From the NCBI RefSeq assembly GCF_010731795.1, contig NZ_AP022591.1, forward strand, positions 992,001-1,056,000: a stretch of DNA of 64,000 nucleotides, in the 5' to 3' direction. Position 1 is the first letter of the stretch; each line of letters opens with the position of its first letter. The translations under genes were made by a program, and so were the position numbers. The DNA is from Mycolicibacterium celeriflavum. GTDB lineage: Bacteria > Actinomycetota > Actinomycetes > Mycobacteriales > Mycobacteriaceae. Shown one piece after another: positions 18,548 through 27,434 of the stretch. Below the pieces are notes generated by a model, which had not been told where the DNA came from, did not search any database, and saw only the letters and a list, made by a program, of their open reading frames with translations.

Positions 18548-18580
18548 AAGCGGCGGGCGTGCCAGGCACGCCCGCCGCTT
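18548..18580 (-). terminator. Strong terminator hairpin after the lipoprotein gene
   Basis: A perfect 16-bp inverted repeat (18548-18563 with 18565-18580) centred on one base, 15 bp after the lipoprotein stop. The following tract (TCTATGAT) is poor in T, so it may be a non-canonical terminator or a bidirectional one. Confidence 0.7.
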
Positions 18581-18595
18581 CGGGAGGTGGATCGC

Positions 18596-19078
18596 TCAAC
18601 CGCAGTCGACCGTGACGGTGAACGGCTTGGTGATCGATCCTGCCATCGGGTTCGAGATGTCGGCGCCCGTGGCTTCACCGGTGATGGTGTACGTGCTGCC
18701 GTCGACCTTCACCTCGGCGGAACCCACCTTGGCGCCCATGGTGTTGGTCACCGCGAGCGCGTTGCCGTCGACGACCATGCCCAGCGACTCGACCGTCGGC
18801 GTGGCCTCGTCGGTCATCACGATGCCGAGGCCCTGCTGGCCGCCGATCGCGCCGCTGGCGACGTTGATCTTGCCGCCCTGCCTGACGCACGTGACCGAGT
18901 TCAGGTCCAGGCCTTCGAGGTCCTTGCCGTCGACCTTGACCGCGGTGCTGCCGCCGCTGCTGACCCCGGAGTTTTCCGCGGCGGCGGCCGAGGGAGCGCT
19001 GCCCTTGTCGTCCGAACACCCCACCAGCACGGCGGCGCCGGCGACCAGTCCGATCACACCTGCGACAACTCGATTCAT
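18596..19078 (-). CDS. LpqH-family (19 kDa-like) lipoprotein
   Basis: An exported lipoprotein of 160 residues similar in layout to the mycobacterial 19 kDa antigen. The signal peptide MNRVVAGVIGLVAGAAVLVG ends in a lipobox with lipidation Cys21. A Ser/Ala/Gly-rich linker follows, then a beta-rich domain with two cysteines (VTCVRQ and the final DCG) that can pair. It is probably anchored in the plasma membrane and exposed to the periplasm; function unknown. ATG 19078 follows GAAGGGAAG. A strong hairpin follows the stop. Confidence 0.85.
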   Translation of the reverse strand: MNRVVAGVIGLVAGAAVLVGCSDDKGSAPSAAAAENSGVSSGGSTAVKVDGKDLEGLDLNSVTCVRQGGKINVASGAIGGQQGLGIVMTDEATPTVESLGMVVDGNALAVTNTMGAKVGSAEVKVDGSTYTITGEATGADISNPMAGSITKPFTVTVDCG

Positions 19079-19196
19079 CGATCTTCCCTTCGTTCGGACG
19101 TCGCCCCGATGGCGTCCGTCATGGGGCAAGTCAAAGCGGCGCGGGTCGCTACCGATCCCAAACTTTGTCGGCGGCCGACGGTACGGTTCGCAGGCG

Positions 19197-20354
19197 ATGC
19201 GCAATTTCACGGTGGACGAGCGGCGGGCGCGGCTCGCCCGTCGCCACTTCCTGTGCGAGCAGGCGGAGTCCGTCCGTGACGTCGCGGGCCGCGTCGTGGG
19301 GTTACACACCACCGACCCCGCCACCCCCTACCTGTCGCTGTGGGCGCGGCTGGCGGGGTTCACCACGGCCGACCTGGACGCCGAACTCTACGAGCGGCGC
19401 ACGCTGGTCAAGCACCTCGCCATGCGCAGGACCCTGTGGACCGTGCGCGCCGAAGATCTGCCGCTGATCCAGGTTGCGGCGAGCGACCGGGTCGCCGACA
19501 ACGAGCGCCGCCGGCTCATCGCCGACGCGCAGAAAGCCGGTCTCTGTGAGGACGGCGACGCGTGGCTCGACGCGGCGGGTGCGGCTGTGCTGCGGCATCT
19601 CGCGGAGAACGGGCCGACGAATGCGAAGGATCTGCGGGCCGCACTGCCCGAGTTGGCGGGTACCTGGGACCCGGCTCCGGGCAAGCGCTGGGGCGGCGAG
19701 ACTCCGTTGGGGCCACGGATCCTGACCGCGCTGTCGGTGCGCGGCGACATCGTGCGCGGTCCGAATGAGGGAAAGTGGACGACGTCGCGCCCGCTCTGGG
19801 TGCCCACGGCCGAGTGGCTGGTTCCGGCCGACGCGGTCGATGAGGAGACCGCCCGCGCGGCACTGGTGCGACGGTGGTTGGCCGCCTTCGGTCCGGCCAC
19901 TGTCACCGACGTCAAGTGGTGGTTCGGCCACACGTTGACGTGGGCGCGTCAGGCGTTGCGCGACATCGGCGCGGTCGAGGTCGATCTCGACGGCGCACCC
20001 GGCTTCGCACTACCCGACGACTTCGACGTCGAACCTGAGCCCGAGCCGTGGTGCGCGCTGTTGCCCGGCCTGGACGTCACCACGATGGGCTGGTTCGACC
20101 GGGACTGGTATCTGGGGCCACACCGCAGCCAGGTGTTCGACAGGAACGGCAACGGGGGTCCGACCGCCTGGTGCGACGGCAGGATCGTCGGGGCCTGGGG
20201 CCAGGACGACGACGGCCGCGTCGAGGTGCGGCTGCTCGAGGACGTCGGCCGCTGCGCCCACAAGGCGTTGCAGCGCCGCGCCGACGAGTTGACCGAGTGG
20301 CTGGACGGCGTGCGGATCAGCCCGCGGTTCCCATCACCCCTGTCGAAACGTTAG
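19197..20354 (+). CDS. Winged-helix DNA-binding protein of the AlkZ/YcaQ (HTH_42) superfamily
   Basis: A 385-residue protein of the fold used by the interstrand-crosslink glycosylases AlkZ and YcaQ. It has the N-terminal winged-helix segment ([20 protein letters not shown]), the [14 protein letters not shown] strand, and the C-terminal barrel with [19 protein letters not shown]. AlkZ and YcaQ carry catalytic QxQ or QxD at about residues 37-39; here these positions are His37 and Thr39. It may therefore be a non-catalytic DNA binder or a glycosylase with different chemistry. TACGGT nine bases before the ATG may be its -10 box. It ends convergently on uvrA with a 4 bp overlap. Confidence 0.8.
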   Translation: MRNFTVDERRARLARRHFLCEQAESVRDVAGRVVGLHTTDPATPYLSLWARLAGFTTADLDAELYERRTLVKHLAMRRTLWTVRAEDLPLIQVAASDRVADNERRRLIADAQKAGLCEDGDAWLDAAGAAVLRHLAENGPTNAKDLRAALPELAGTWDPAPGKRWGGETPLGPRILTALSVRGDIVRGPNEGKWTTSRPLWVPTAEWLVPADAVDEETARAALVRRWLAAFGPATVTDVKWWFGHTLTWARQALRDIGAVEVDLDGAPGFALPDDFDVEPEPEPWCALLPGLDVTTMGWFDRDWYLGPHRSQVFDRNGNGGPTAWCDGRIVGAWGQDDDGRVEVRLLEDVGRCAHKALQRRADELTEWLDGVRISPRFPSPLSKR

Positions 20355-23254
20355 GCGCTGACCTTGCGGCCGTTGCGTCGCTTGGGCGTCGGTCGGGACA
20401 CCCCGAGCGCCTCCGCGAGGAAGTGGCCGGTGTAGCTGTCGGGATTGAGCGCAACGTCCTCCGGTGTTCCGGTCGCGACGAGCGTGCCACCGCCGGCGCC
20501 GCCCTCGGGCCCCATGTCGACGATCCAGTCCGACGTCTTGATCACATCGAGGTTGTGCTCGATGACGATCACCGTATTGCCTTTGTCCACAAGGCCGTTG
20601 ATCACCTTGAGCAACTTGCGGATGTCCTCGAAGTGCAGGCCGGTGGTCGGCTCGTCGAGGATGTACACGGTGCGGCCCGTCGACCGCTTCTGCAGTTCCG
20701 ATGCGAGCTTGACGCGCTGCGCCTCACCACCGGACAGCGTCGGCGCCGGCTGCCCGAGCCGCACATAACCCAGGCCCACGTCGACGAGCGTCTTCAGATA
20801 CCGGTGGATGGAAGTGATCGGCGCGAAGAACTCGGCGGCCTCCTCGATCGACATGTCGAGGACCTCGGCGATGGTCTTGCCCTTGTAGTGCACCTCAAGG
20901 GTCTCGCGGTTGTACCGGGCGCCCTGGCACACCTCGCACGGCACATACACGTCGGGCAGGAAGTTCATCTCGATCTTGATGGTGCCGTCACCCGAGCACG
21001 CTTCGCAGCGGCCGCCCTTGACGTTGAACGAGAACCGGCCGGGTTGGTAGCCGCGCACCTTCGCTTCGGTGGTGGCCGCGAACAGTGTGCGGATCTTGTC
21101 GAACACGCCGGTATAGGTCGCCGGGTTGGAGCGCGGCGTCCGGCCGATCGGCGACTGGTCGACTCGGACCAACTTGTCGAGCTTGTCCAGACCCGTCACC
21201 CGCGTGTGCCGCCCCGGCACCTGGCGGGCACCGTTGAGCTTGTTGGCGAGCACCGACGCCAGGATGTCGTTCACCAGTGTCGACTTACCCGAACCCGACA
21301 CCCCGGTGACCGCCGTCAACACTCCCAGCGGGAACGTCACGTCGATCTCGCGCAGGTTGTGCTCACGGGCGCCGATGACGGTCAGCTGACGCTTCTTGTC
21401 AAGGGGCCGCCGGATCGCCGGCACCTCGATCTCTTCTTTGCCCGAAAGATACGCTCCGGTAAGCGATTCCGGGTTCTTCAGCAGTTCCTCGTAGGGTCCG
21501 CTGTGCACGATCTGCCCACCGTGCTCACCGGCCGCCGGGCCGATGTCGACGACCCAGTCGGCATGGGCGATCGTGTCGAGGTCGTGCTCGACGACGATCA
21601 GCGTGTTGCCCAGGTCCCGCAACCGGACCAGCGTGTCGATCAGCCGGCGGTTGTCGCGCTGGTGCAGCCCGATCGACGGTTCGTCGAGCACGTAGAGCAC
21701 CCCGACCAGACCCGAGCCGATCTGGGTGGCGAGCCGGATCCGTTGCGCCTCACCGCCGGACAGCGTGGCGGCGGCGCGTGACAGCGACAGGTAGTCCAGG
21801 CCGACGTCGAGCAGGAAGCCCAGCCGCGACTGGATCTCCTTGAGCACCTGCCCGGCGATCGCCTGCTCGCGTGCACCGAGCGTCAACGCGTTGAGGAACT
21901 CCGAGCAGTCGGCGATCGAGAGTTCGGCGACCTCGGCGATCGACTTCGGCCCGAACTCACCCGCCGTCAGCGTCACCGCCAGGATCTCGGGTTTCAGCCG
22001 CGTGCCCTCGCATTCGGGGCACGGCACGTCGCGCATGAAGCCCTCGTAGCGCTCCTTCATCTGTTCGGAGTCGGTCTGCTCCATGCGGCGCTGCAGGAAC
22101 GCCATCACACCTTCGAAATCGGCGTAGTACGAACGGGTTCGGCCGTAGCGGTTCTTGTACCGCACGTGCACCTGCTCGTCGCAACCCTCGAGGATCGCCT
22201 TGCGCGCCTTGGCCGGCAGCTTCTTCCACGGCGTGTCGACGTCGAACCCGAGCGCGTCGCCCAGCCCGGACAGCATCCGGGTGAAGTAGTCGGCGGTCTG
22301 CCCCATGGACCACGGGGCGATCGCGCCCTCGGCCAACGTCAGGTCCGGATCCGGGACGACGAGTTCGGGGTCGACCTCCTTACGAATGCCCAGGCCCAGA
22401 CACTCGGGGCAGGCACCGTAGGGCGAGTTGAACGAGAACGACCGCGGCTCGAGGTCGTCGACGGCCAGCGGATGGCCGTTGGGGCAGGCCAGCTTTTCCG
22501 AGAAGCGCTGCTCGCGGTGCGGATGGTCATCCTCGCGGTCGACGAACTCGAGCACCACGATGCCGTCGGCGAGGTTCAGCGCCGTCTCCACCGAGTCGGT
22601 CAGCCGCTGCTTGGCGGTGGCCTTCACCGTGAGCCGGTCGACGACCACCTCGATGTCGTGCTTTTCCTGTTTCTTGAGCTTGGGCGGATCGGTGAGCGGA
22701 TACACGACGCCGTCGACGCGCACGCGGCTGTAGCCCTGGCTGTTGAGCTTGTCGAACAGGTCGGCGAATTCACCCTTGCGGGTGCGCACCACCGGCGCGA
22801 GCACCTGGAAACGCAGGCCTTCGTCCATCGCCAGCACCTGGTCGACGATCTGCTGCGGGGTCTGGCGGGCGATGCGCTCACCGCACACCGGGCAGTGTGG
22901 GGTGCCGGCACGGGCATACAGCAGGCGCAGGTAGTCATAGACCTCGGTGATGGTGCCGACGGTCGAGCGCGGGTTGCGGTTGGTCGACTTCTGATCGATG
23001 GACACCGCGGGCGACAGACCCTCGATGAAGTCGACGTCGGGTTTGTCCATCTGACCGAGGAATTGACGCGCGTAGGCCGACAGCGACTCGACGTAGCGGC
23101 GTTGGCCCTCGGCGAAGATCGTGTCGAACGCCAGCGACGACTTGCCCGACCCCGACAAACCGGTGAAGACGATCAGCGCGTCGCGGGGGAGATCAAGATC
23201 AACACTGCGCAGGTTGTGCTCGCGCGCACCCTTGACAACTAGGCGGTCAGCCAA
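20351..23254 (-). CDS. uvrA: Excinuclease ABC subunit A
   Basis: UvrA is the damage-sensing ATPase of nucleotide excision repair and loads UvrB. It has 967 residues, full length. Two ABC ATPase modules are complete: Walker [10 protein letters not shown] and GVSGSGKST; signatures [18 protein letters not shown] and [16 protein letters not shown]; Walker B segments [10 protein letters not shown] and [10 protein letters not shown]. The zinc modules include CPVCGER, CPECEG and CEACSG...CEVC. The start is TTG 23254 with GGAAGGA upstream; no nearby ATG begins before the conserved [11 protein letters not shown]. It overlaps the convergent winged-helix gene by 4 bp. Confidence 0.98.
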   Translation of the reverse strand: MADRLVVKGAREHNLRSVDLDLPRDALIVFTGLSGSGKSSLAFDTIFAEGQRRYVESLSAYARQFLGQMDKPDVDFIEGLSPAVSIDQKSTNRNPRSTVGTITEVYDYLRLLYARAGTPHCPVCGERIARQTPQQIVDQVLAMDEGLRFQVLAPVVRTRKGEFADLFDKLNSQGYSRVRVDGVVYPLTDPPKLKKQEKHDIEVVVDRLTVKATAKQRLTDSVETALNLADGIVVLEFVDREDDHPHREQRFSEKLACPNGHPLAVDDLEPRSFSFNSPYGACPECLGLGIRKEVDPELVVPDPDLTLAEGAIAPWSMGQTADYFTRMLSGLGDALGFDVDTPWKKLPAKARKAILEGCDEQVHVRYKNRYGRTRSYYADFEGVMAFLQRRMEQTDSEQMKERYEGFMRDVPCPECEGTRLKPEILAVTLTAGEFGPKSIAEVAELSIADCSEFLNALTLGAREQAIAGQVLKEIQSRLGFLLDVGLDYLSLSRAAATLSGGEAQRIRLATQIGSGLVGVLYVLDEPSIGLHQRDNRRLIDTLVRLRDLGNTLIVVEHDLDTIAHADWVVDIGPAAGEHGGQIVHSGPYEELLKNPESLTGAYLSGKEEIEVPAIRRPLDKKRQLTVIGAREHNLREIDVTFPLGVLTAVTGVSGSGKSTLVNDILASVLANKLNGARQVPGRHTRVTGLDKLDKLVRVDQSPIGRTPRSNPATYTGVFDKIRTLFAATTEAKVRGYQPGRFSFNVKGGRCEACSGDGTIKIEMNFLPDVYVPCEVCQGARYNRETLEVHYKGKTIAEVLDMSIEEAAEFFAPITSIHRYLKTLVDVGLGYVRLGQPAPTLSGGEAQRVKLASELQKRSTGRTVYILDEPTTGLHFEDIRKLLKVINGLVDKGNTVIVIEHNLDVIKTSDWIVDMGPEGGAGGGTLVATGTPEDVALNPDSYTGHFLAEALGVSRPTPKRRNGRKVSA

Positions 23255-23338
23255 CTGAGTCCTTCCTCATCCGCTCCCGCACGACAGACTTGATCCCAAT
23301 GCTATGTGGACCCACCGACAAGCCCCAGCCAAGCCCGA

Positions 23339-23344
23339 TACCGT
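23339..23344 (+). promoter_or_regulatory. -10 box of the metallo-hydrolase gene
   Basis: TACCGT, seven bases before ATG 23352: leaderless layout. Confidence 0.5.
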
Positions 23345-23351
23345 GAGAACC

Positions 23352-24032
23352 ATGACCGTCATCGACGACAACTACACCGGTCACGTCGAGCCCGGAACGG
23401 CCGCTCGGCGAACTCTGCCCGGCGCATCGATAATCAAGGTTTCGGTCGGTCCGATGGACAACAACGCCTACCTGGTCACCTGTTCCCGAACCGGCGAAAC
23501 GCTACTCATCGACGCCGCCAACGACGCACCGGTGCTACTCGAGCTGATCGAGAAACACGCGCCGACGCTGTCGCTGATCGTCACCAGCCACCAGCATTTC
23601 GACCACGTGCAGGCATTGGCCGACGTGGCGAAGGCGACCGGAGCACCGACGGCCGCACACCAACTCGACGCCGATGCCCTGCCGGTCAAACCGGATCGCT
23701 TGCTCGACCACGGCGACACCGTCGAGGTCGGCGACCTGTCGTTCGACGTCATCCACCTGCAGGGCCACACCCCCGGCTCGGTGGCGCTGGCGCTCGACGG
23801 CGCCGACCCGAACACCGGGGCGACCCACCTGTTCACCGGCGACTGCCTGTTCCCCGGCGGCGTCGGCAAGACGTGGGAGAACGGCGCTTTCGACCAGCTG
23901 CTCGGTGACGTGACCCGCCGGGTGTTCGACGTCTACGGCGATTCGACGGTCATCTATCCGGGCCACGGCGACGACACCACGCTCGGCACGGAGCGCCCGC
24001 ACCTGGCCGAGTGGAAAGAACGCGGTTGGTAG
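23352..24032 (+). CDS. Metallo-beta-lactamase-fold hydrolase, glyoxalase II-like (Rv1637c-like)
   Basis: A zinc hydrolase of 226 residues, probably cleaving a thioester in the manner of glyoxalase II; the substrate is unknown. The metal ligands are visible: HxHxDH in TSHQHFDHVQ, then HTPGS, FTGDCLFPGGVGK (bridging Asp) and the last His in YPGHGDD. ATG 23352 is chosen over an upstream TTG (23304) because a -10 box precedes it. It is divergent from uvrA by 97 bp. The 252 bp after it (24033-24284) hold no gene I can support. Confidence 0.88.
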   Translation: MTVIDDNYTGHVEPGTAARRTLPGASIIKVSVGPMDNNAYLVTCSRTGETLLIDAANDAPVLLELIEKHAPTLSLIVTSHQHFDHVQALADVAKATGAPTAAHQLDADALPVKPDRLLDHGDTVEVGDLSFDVIHLQGHTPGSVALALDGADPNTGATHLFTGDCLFPGGVGKTWENGAFDQLLGDVTRRVFDVYGDSTVIYPGHGDDTTLGTERPHLAEWKERGW

Positions 24033-24284
24033 ACGGTTCATTCGCGCCGCGGCTGTGTGGTCACAGGCTGTACGCACCAACCCCACTGCTCACATCGATC
24101 GACGTTTTGCGCGGGGTTACTCGCGATTTGTCTGCGAAAAGTCGATCGGTGTGGCTGCCGAGGCGAGGGTTCCTGATGTTGGACCGCTGGCAGCTGGCGG
24201 GCGGCCTGCCCGATGTGTGTGGGCGGCGGAAATGCCGTGAAAGCGCTGGCCTAGGCTGATCCGGAAGTCGGTGAGGAGACAAGG

Positions 24285-25166
24285 ATGAATGAGGACCAGT
24301 TAAAAAAGGCGCAGAGCGGCGCCGGTTTCATTGCGGCACTCGACCAGAGCGGCGGCAGCACGCCCAAGGCGCTGAAGCTCTACGGCATTCCCGAGGACGC
24401 CTACTCCGGTGACGACCAGATGTTCGATCTGGTCCACGAGATGCGGACCCGCATCATCACCAGCCCCGCCTTCGACGGCGACCGCATCATGGGCGCGATC
24501 CTGTTCGAGATGACGATGGACCGCGAGATCGAGGGCCGTCCCACCGCCGACTACCTGTGGAACGTCAAGAACGTCGTGCCGTTCCTCAAGATCGACAAGG
24601 GCCTGGCCGAGGAGAACGACGGCGCCCAGACGATGAAGCCGATGCCCGGCCTCGACGACCTGCTGGACCGCGCCGTCGCCAACGGTGTGTTCGGCACCAA
24701 GGAGCGTTCGGTCATCAAGCTGCCAGGCGGCGGCCTGCAGGCGGTCGTCGACCAGCAGTTCGAGGTCGCCCGGCAGGTACTCGCCAAGGGCCTGGTGCCG
24801 ATCATCGAGCCCGAGGTCGACATCAAGAGTCCCAAGAAGGCCGAGGCCGAGGACCAGCTCAAGTCCGCCCTGCTCGACGGGGTCAACAACCTCGGCGACC
24901 AGAAGGTCATGCTGAAGCTGACGCTGCCCGACACCGACAACCTCTACAAGGAACTCGTCGATCACCCGAACGTGCTGCGTGTCGTGGCGCTGTCGGGTGG
25001 CTACAGCCGCGACGAGGCCAACGAGAGACTGTCGCGCAACACCGGTGTCATCGCGAGCTTCTCGCGCGCGCTGACCGAGGGCCTCACCGCCCAGCAGAGC
25101 GATGAGGAGTTCAACTCCACGCTCGATCAGGCGATCGCGAGCATCGCCAAAGCTTCTGCCACCTGA
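24285..25166 (+). CDS. fda: Class I fructose-1,6-bisphosphate aldolase
   Basis: A class I (Schiff-base) aldolase of the bacterial S. aureus type, 293 residues, cleaving fructose bisphosphate to two triose phosphates. Lys211 in VMLKLTLP is the Schiff-base lysine; [17 protein letters not shown], the acidic pair in IIEPEVDI (Glu175/Glu177) and [10 protein letters not shown] (phosphate site) also match. Mycobacteria rely mainly on a class II enzyme, so this is probably a second isoform. ATG 24285 follows a GAGGAGA ribosome site. A tandem copy of GCCACCTGAG spans its stop. The acyltransferase gene follows after 14 bp and is probably co-transcribed. Confidence 0.93.
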   Translation: MNEDQLKKAQSGAGFIAALDQSGGSTPKALKLYGIPEDAYSGDDQMFDLVHEMRTRIITSPAFDGDRIMGAILFEMTMDREIEGRPTADYLWNVKNVVPFLKIDKGLAEENDGAQTMKPMPGLDDLLDRAVANGVFGTKERSVIKLPGGGLQAVVDQQFEVARQVLAKGLVPIIEPEVDIKSPKKAEAEDQLKSALLDGVNNLGDQKVMLKLTLPDTDNLYKELVDHPNVLRVVALSGGYSRDEANERLSRNTGVIASFSRALTEGLTAQQSDEEFNSTLDQAIASIAKASAT

Positions 25167-25180
25167 GGCCACCTGAGCTA

Positions 25181-26707
25181 GTGCTGGGCTACGCGTCGGC
25201 GGTGCTCGCCGGCGCGTTGCCTGCGCTCGCTTTTCCGGCGCCCGCGTGGTGGTGGCTGGCCTGGTTCGGGCTGGTTCCGCTGGTCTTCGTCGTTCGTGCC
25301 GCGCCGACGGCCGGGCAAGGCGCCGTGCGGGCCTGGCTGGGGATGGCGACGTTCATCTGCTTTACCCAGTACTGGCTGTGGCCGAGCGCCGGCCCCCTGC
25401 TGTTGGTGCTTGCGGCCGGTCTCGGAGCGTTGTGGTTGCCGTTCGGTTGGGCGGCGCACCGCCTGCTCGCCGGTGAGCTCACCGGTCGCGGTTCGCTTGC
25501 GGCCGTGGCCGTTCTGCCGTCGCTTTGGGTTCTCGCCGAAGCGGTGCGGTCGTGGGACCGGCTCGGCGGTCCGTGGGCGGTGCTCGGCGCGTCGCAGTGG
25601 AACCAGCCGGCGACGCTGGCGTCGGCCTCGCTGGGCGGCGTCTGGCTCGTCAGCTTTCTCGTGGTGGCGGTCAACACCGCCGTCGTGGTCGCCGTTCTGC
25701 TGCGCAGACCCTGGGCGATCGCACTTCCGGTCGTGCTGATCGCGATCGGTCCGGTGTGGTTCTGGCTCGCACCGGCGCCCGGGCCCGGTCCGTCGATGCG
25801 GGTCGCGCTGGTGCAACCGGGCGACATCGACGACGCGACCGCCCGCCAAGCCGCCAGCGAGCGCCTGACCGACGGCCTGCGCGGTCAGCAGGTCGACCTG
25901 GCGGTGTGGGGCGAAAGCAGCGTCGCGGTGGACCTGGCCGCACATCCTGACGTCGCCGCCCGGCTGGCCGACTTGTCCCGGCGCGTCGGCGCCGATCTGC
26001 TGGTCAACGTCGATGCCCGCGCCCCATCCGGCGGCATCTACAAGACGTCGGTGCTCATCGGGCCGGATGGGGTCCGCGGCTCCTATGCGAAGACGCGGCT
26101 CGTGCCGTTCGGGGAGTACGTGCCGCTGCGCGGACTGCTCGACTGGGCCACGTCCGGTACGGGCGCCGCGGATGAGGATCGTCGCCGCGGGGACGGGCCA
26201 GTCGTGTTGCACACCGACGGCGTCGCGGTGGGACCGCTGATCAGCTTCGAGACGCTGTTCTCGGATCTGGCCCGGCGCGAGGTGGAACTCGGCGCTGATC
26301 TCCTCGCTTACCAGAGCGCAACGTCGTCGTACCAGGGCAGCTGGGCGCAACCACAGCTGGCGACCATGCCCGCCGTCCACACCGTCGAAACAGGCCATCC
26401 CGCCGTGCACGCCGCGATCTCGGGGGTCAGCTCGGCGTTCGATGCGCAGGGCCGACGGCTGGCGTGGTCACCCGCCGCCGAGCGCGGCGCCACCGTGGTC
26501 GACGTCCCGCTGGCGGCGCGCGCCACCGCCTACCTCCGCTGGGGCGACTGGGTGGTCGGTGTGGCGCTGCTGGTGGTTACGGCGTGGTGTGCACGATCAG
26601 CACGTCGGTCTTGGACCGGCGCGCGACGTTGGCAGGCACCGAACCGAGCAGGCGGCCCGCGATGGTGGACAACCCGACGTTGCCGACCACCAGAAGGTCG
26701 GCCTTGA
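25181..26707 (+). CDS. Apolipoprotein N-acyltransferase homologue with Cys-to-Ser active site
   Basis: A membrane protein of the Lnt family (lipoprotein N-acylation), 508 residues. About six membrane helices (1-195) precede a nitrilase-fold domain (about 205-460) and a last helix (about 452-468). The catalytic Glu (Glu245, VWGESS) and Lys (Lys304, YAKTRLVPFGEY) are present, but the nucleophile site reads ISFETLF, with Ser355 where Lnt has Cys. Thioester formation as in Lnt is therefore not expected; it may be inactive or have another role. The GTG start lies 14 bp after fda. The last 43 codons run antisense into the universal stress gene and give a Trp/Arg-rich tail without family resemblance. 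Confidence 0.82.
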   Translation: MLGYASAVLAGALPALAFPAPAWWWLAWFGLVPLVFVVRAAPTAGQGAVRAWLGMATFICFTQYWLWPSAGPLLLVLAAGLGALWLPFGWAAHRLLAGELTGRGSLAAVAVLPSLWVLAEAVRSWDRLGGPWAVLGASQWNQPATLASASLGGVWLVSFLVVAVNTAVVVAVLLRRPWAIALPVVLIAIGPVWFWLAPAPGPGPSMRVALVQPGDIDDATARQAASERLTDGLRGQQVDLAVWGESSVAVDLAAHPDVAARLADLSRRVGADLLVNVDARAPSGGIYKTSVLIGPDGVRGSYAKTRLVPFGEYVPLRGLLDWATSGTGAADEDRRRGDGPVVLHTDGVAVGPLISFETLFSDLARREVELGADLLAYQSATSSYQGSWAQPQLATMPAVHTVETGHPAVHAAISGVSSAFDAQGRRLAWSPAAERGATVVDVPLAARATAYLRWGDWVVGVALLVVTAWCARSARRSWTGARRWQAPNRAGGPRWWTTRRCRPPEGRP

Positions 26708-27017
26708 TTTCCTCGGCCAACTCCACCAGGGCGTCGACGGGCGCGCCGACGATGGCCTTCTCCTCGACATTCTTGGCGCCGGCCTGGTGCGCCCGCTCCT
26801 TGGCCTCACGCAGGATCGCGTAGATCGGTGCGTTGCCGGCCATCTTGTAGCCCTCGTCCTTGAGCACGTCGGCTGCGCGCTGGTCCTCGGCCTGGGGGAA
26901 GTACGCCGTCGCGATGACCAGCTTGGCGTCACCGGCGATCTGACCAGCCTTCTCCACCGCGCGCAGCGACGAGTCCGATCCGTCCGTGCCAACCAAGACG
27001 GTCTGATAGGCGCTCAT
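26577..27017 (-). CDS. Universal stress protein, cAMP/ATP-binding type (Rv1636-like)
   Basis: A single-domain UspA protein of 146 residues. The N-terminal strand VLVGTDGSDSS and the nucleotide motif G-x2-G-x9-G-S (GNVGLSTIAGRLLGSV) mark it as nucleotide-binding. The M. tuberculosis and M. smegmatis homologues are known to bind cAMP tightly and are proposed cAMP buffers. ATG 27017 has GGGAGGAC upstream. Its 3' end overlaps the convergent acyltransferase frame by 131 bp. An inverted repeat lies in its upstream region (27077-27108). Confidence 0.92.
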   Translation of the reverse strand: MSAYQTVLVGTDGSDSSLRAVEKAGQIAGDAKLVIATAYFPQAEDQRAADVLKDEGYKMAGNAPIYAILREAKERAHQAGAKNVEEKAIVGAPVDALVELAEEIKADLLVVGNVGLSTIAGRLLGSVPANVARRSKTDVLIVHTTP

Positions 27018-27434
27018 CCATGTCCTCCCAGGGTCGATTCCAACGCCATTCGGAACAGTAGCCCTTCCAGGGGCGTTTGCCTGCTATTTCGTCCTACTTG
27101 GCAGGCAACGTCACCTCGCACGGGCCCGCGTGACGTCGCCTACACCGGTGGTGTCGGGCGATGCCCGGCAACACCCGGACCACGCCGTCGCAGAGGTGAA
27201 ATCGCTGCCGGACAACGCATGTCGGCCGCGTGCCGACGAGGCAATCGTCGTCGACGCTAATTTGCGGCGCGGCACCGGCAATTCCGGGGCCGCCTGGCGA
27301 ATCAGCCGGTGCAGCAACGAAAGTCGCCGGTCAACTGGATTCGGGGCCGCGTTCCGCGCTGATTCGACGCGCGCGCCGAGTTCGCGCGCGCTAGCGTTTT
27401 GCCGTTCACCGGAAGGGTACGGAGCCGATCACAC
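27018..27434. other. Intergenic region (417 bp) between divergent genes, with an inverted repeat
   Basis: No gene is supported here; the frames that cross it have no family features. It holds the control regions of the stress protein (leftward) and the glycosyltransferase (rightward). TTGCCTGC (27077-27084) and GCAGGCAA (27101-27108) are perfect 8-bp inverted copies 16 bp apart, about 60-90 bp upstream of the stress gene: a possible operator or RNA hairpin. Confidence 0.5.

Noticed and set aside
24033-24284. Small genes in the gap before fda
   Set aside because: Frames of 60-80 codons exist on both strands, but none has a ribosome site plus protein-like composition.
25158-25177. Tandem GCCACCTGAG as a mobile-element footprint
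   Set aside because: A single 10-bp duplication across a stop codon, without inverted ends or a transposase.
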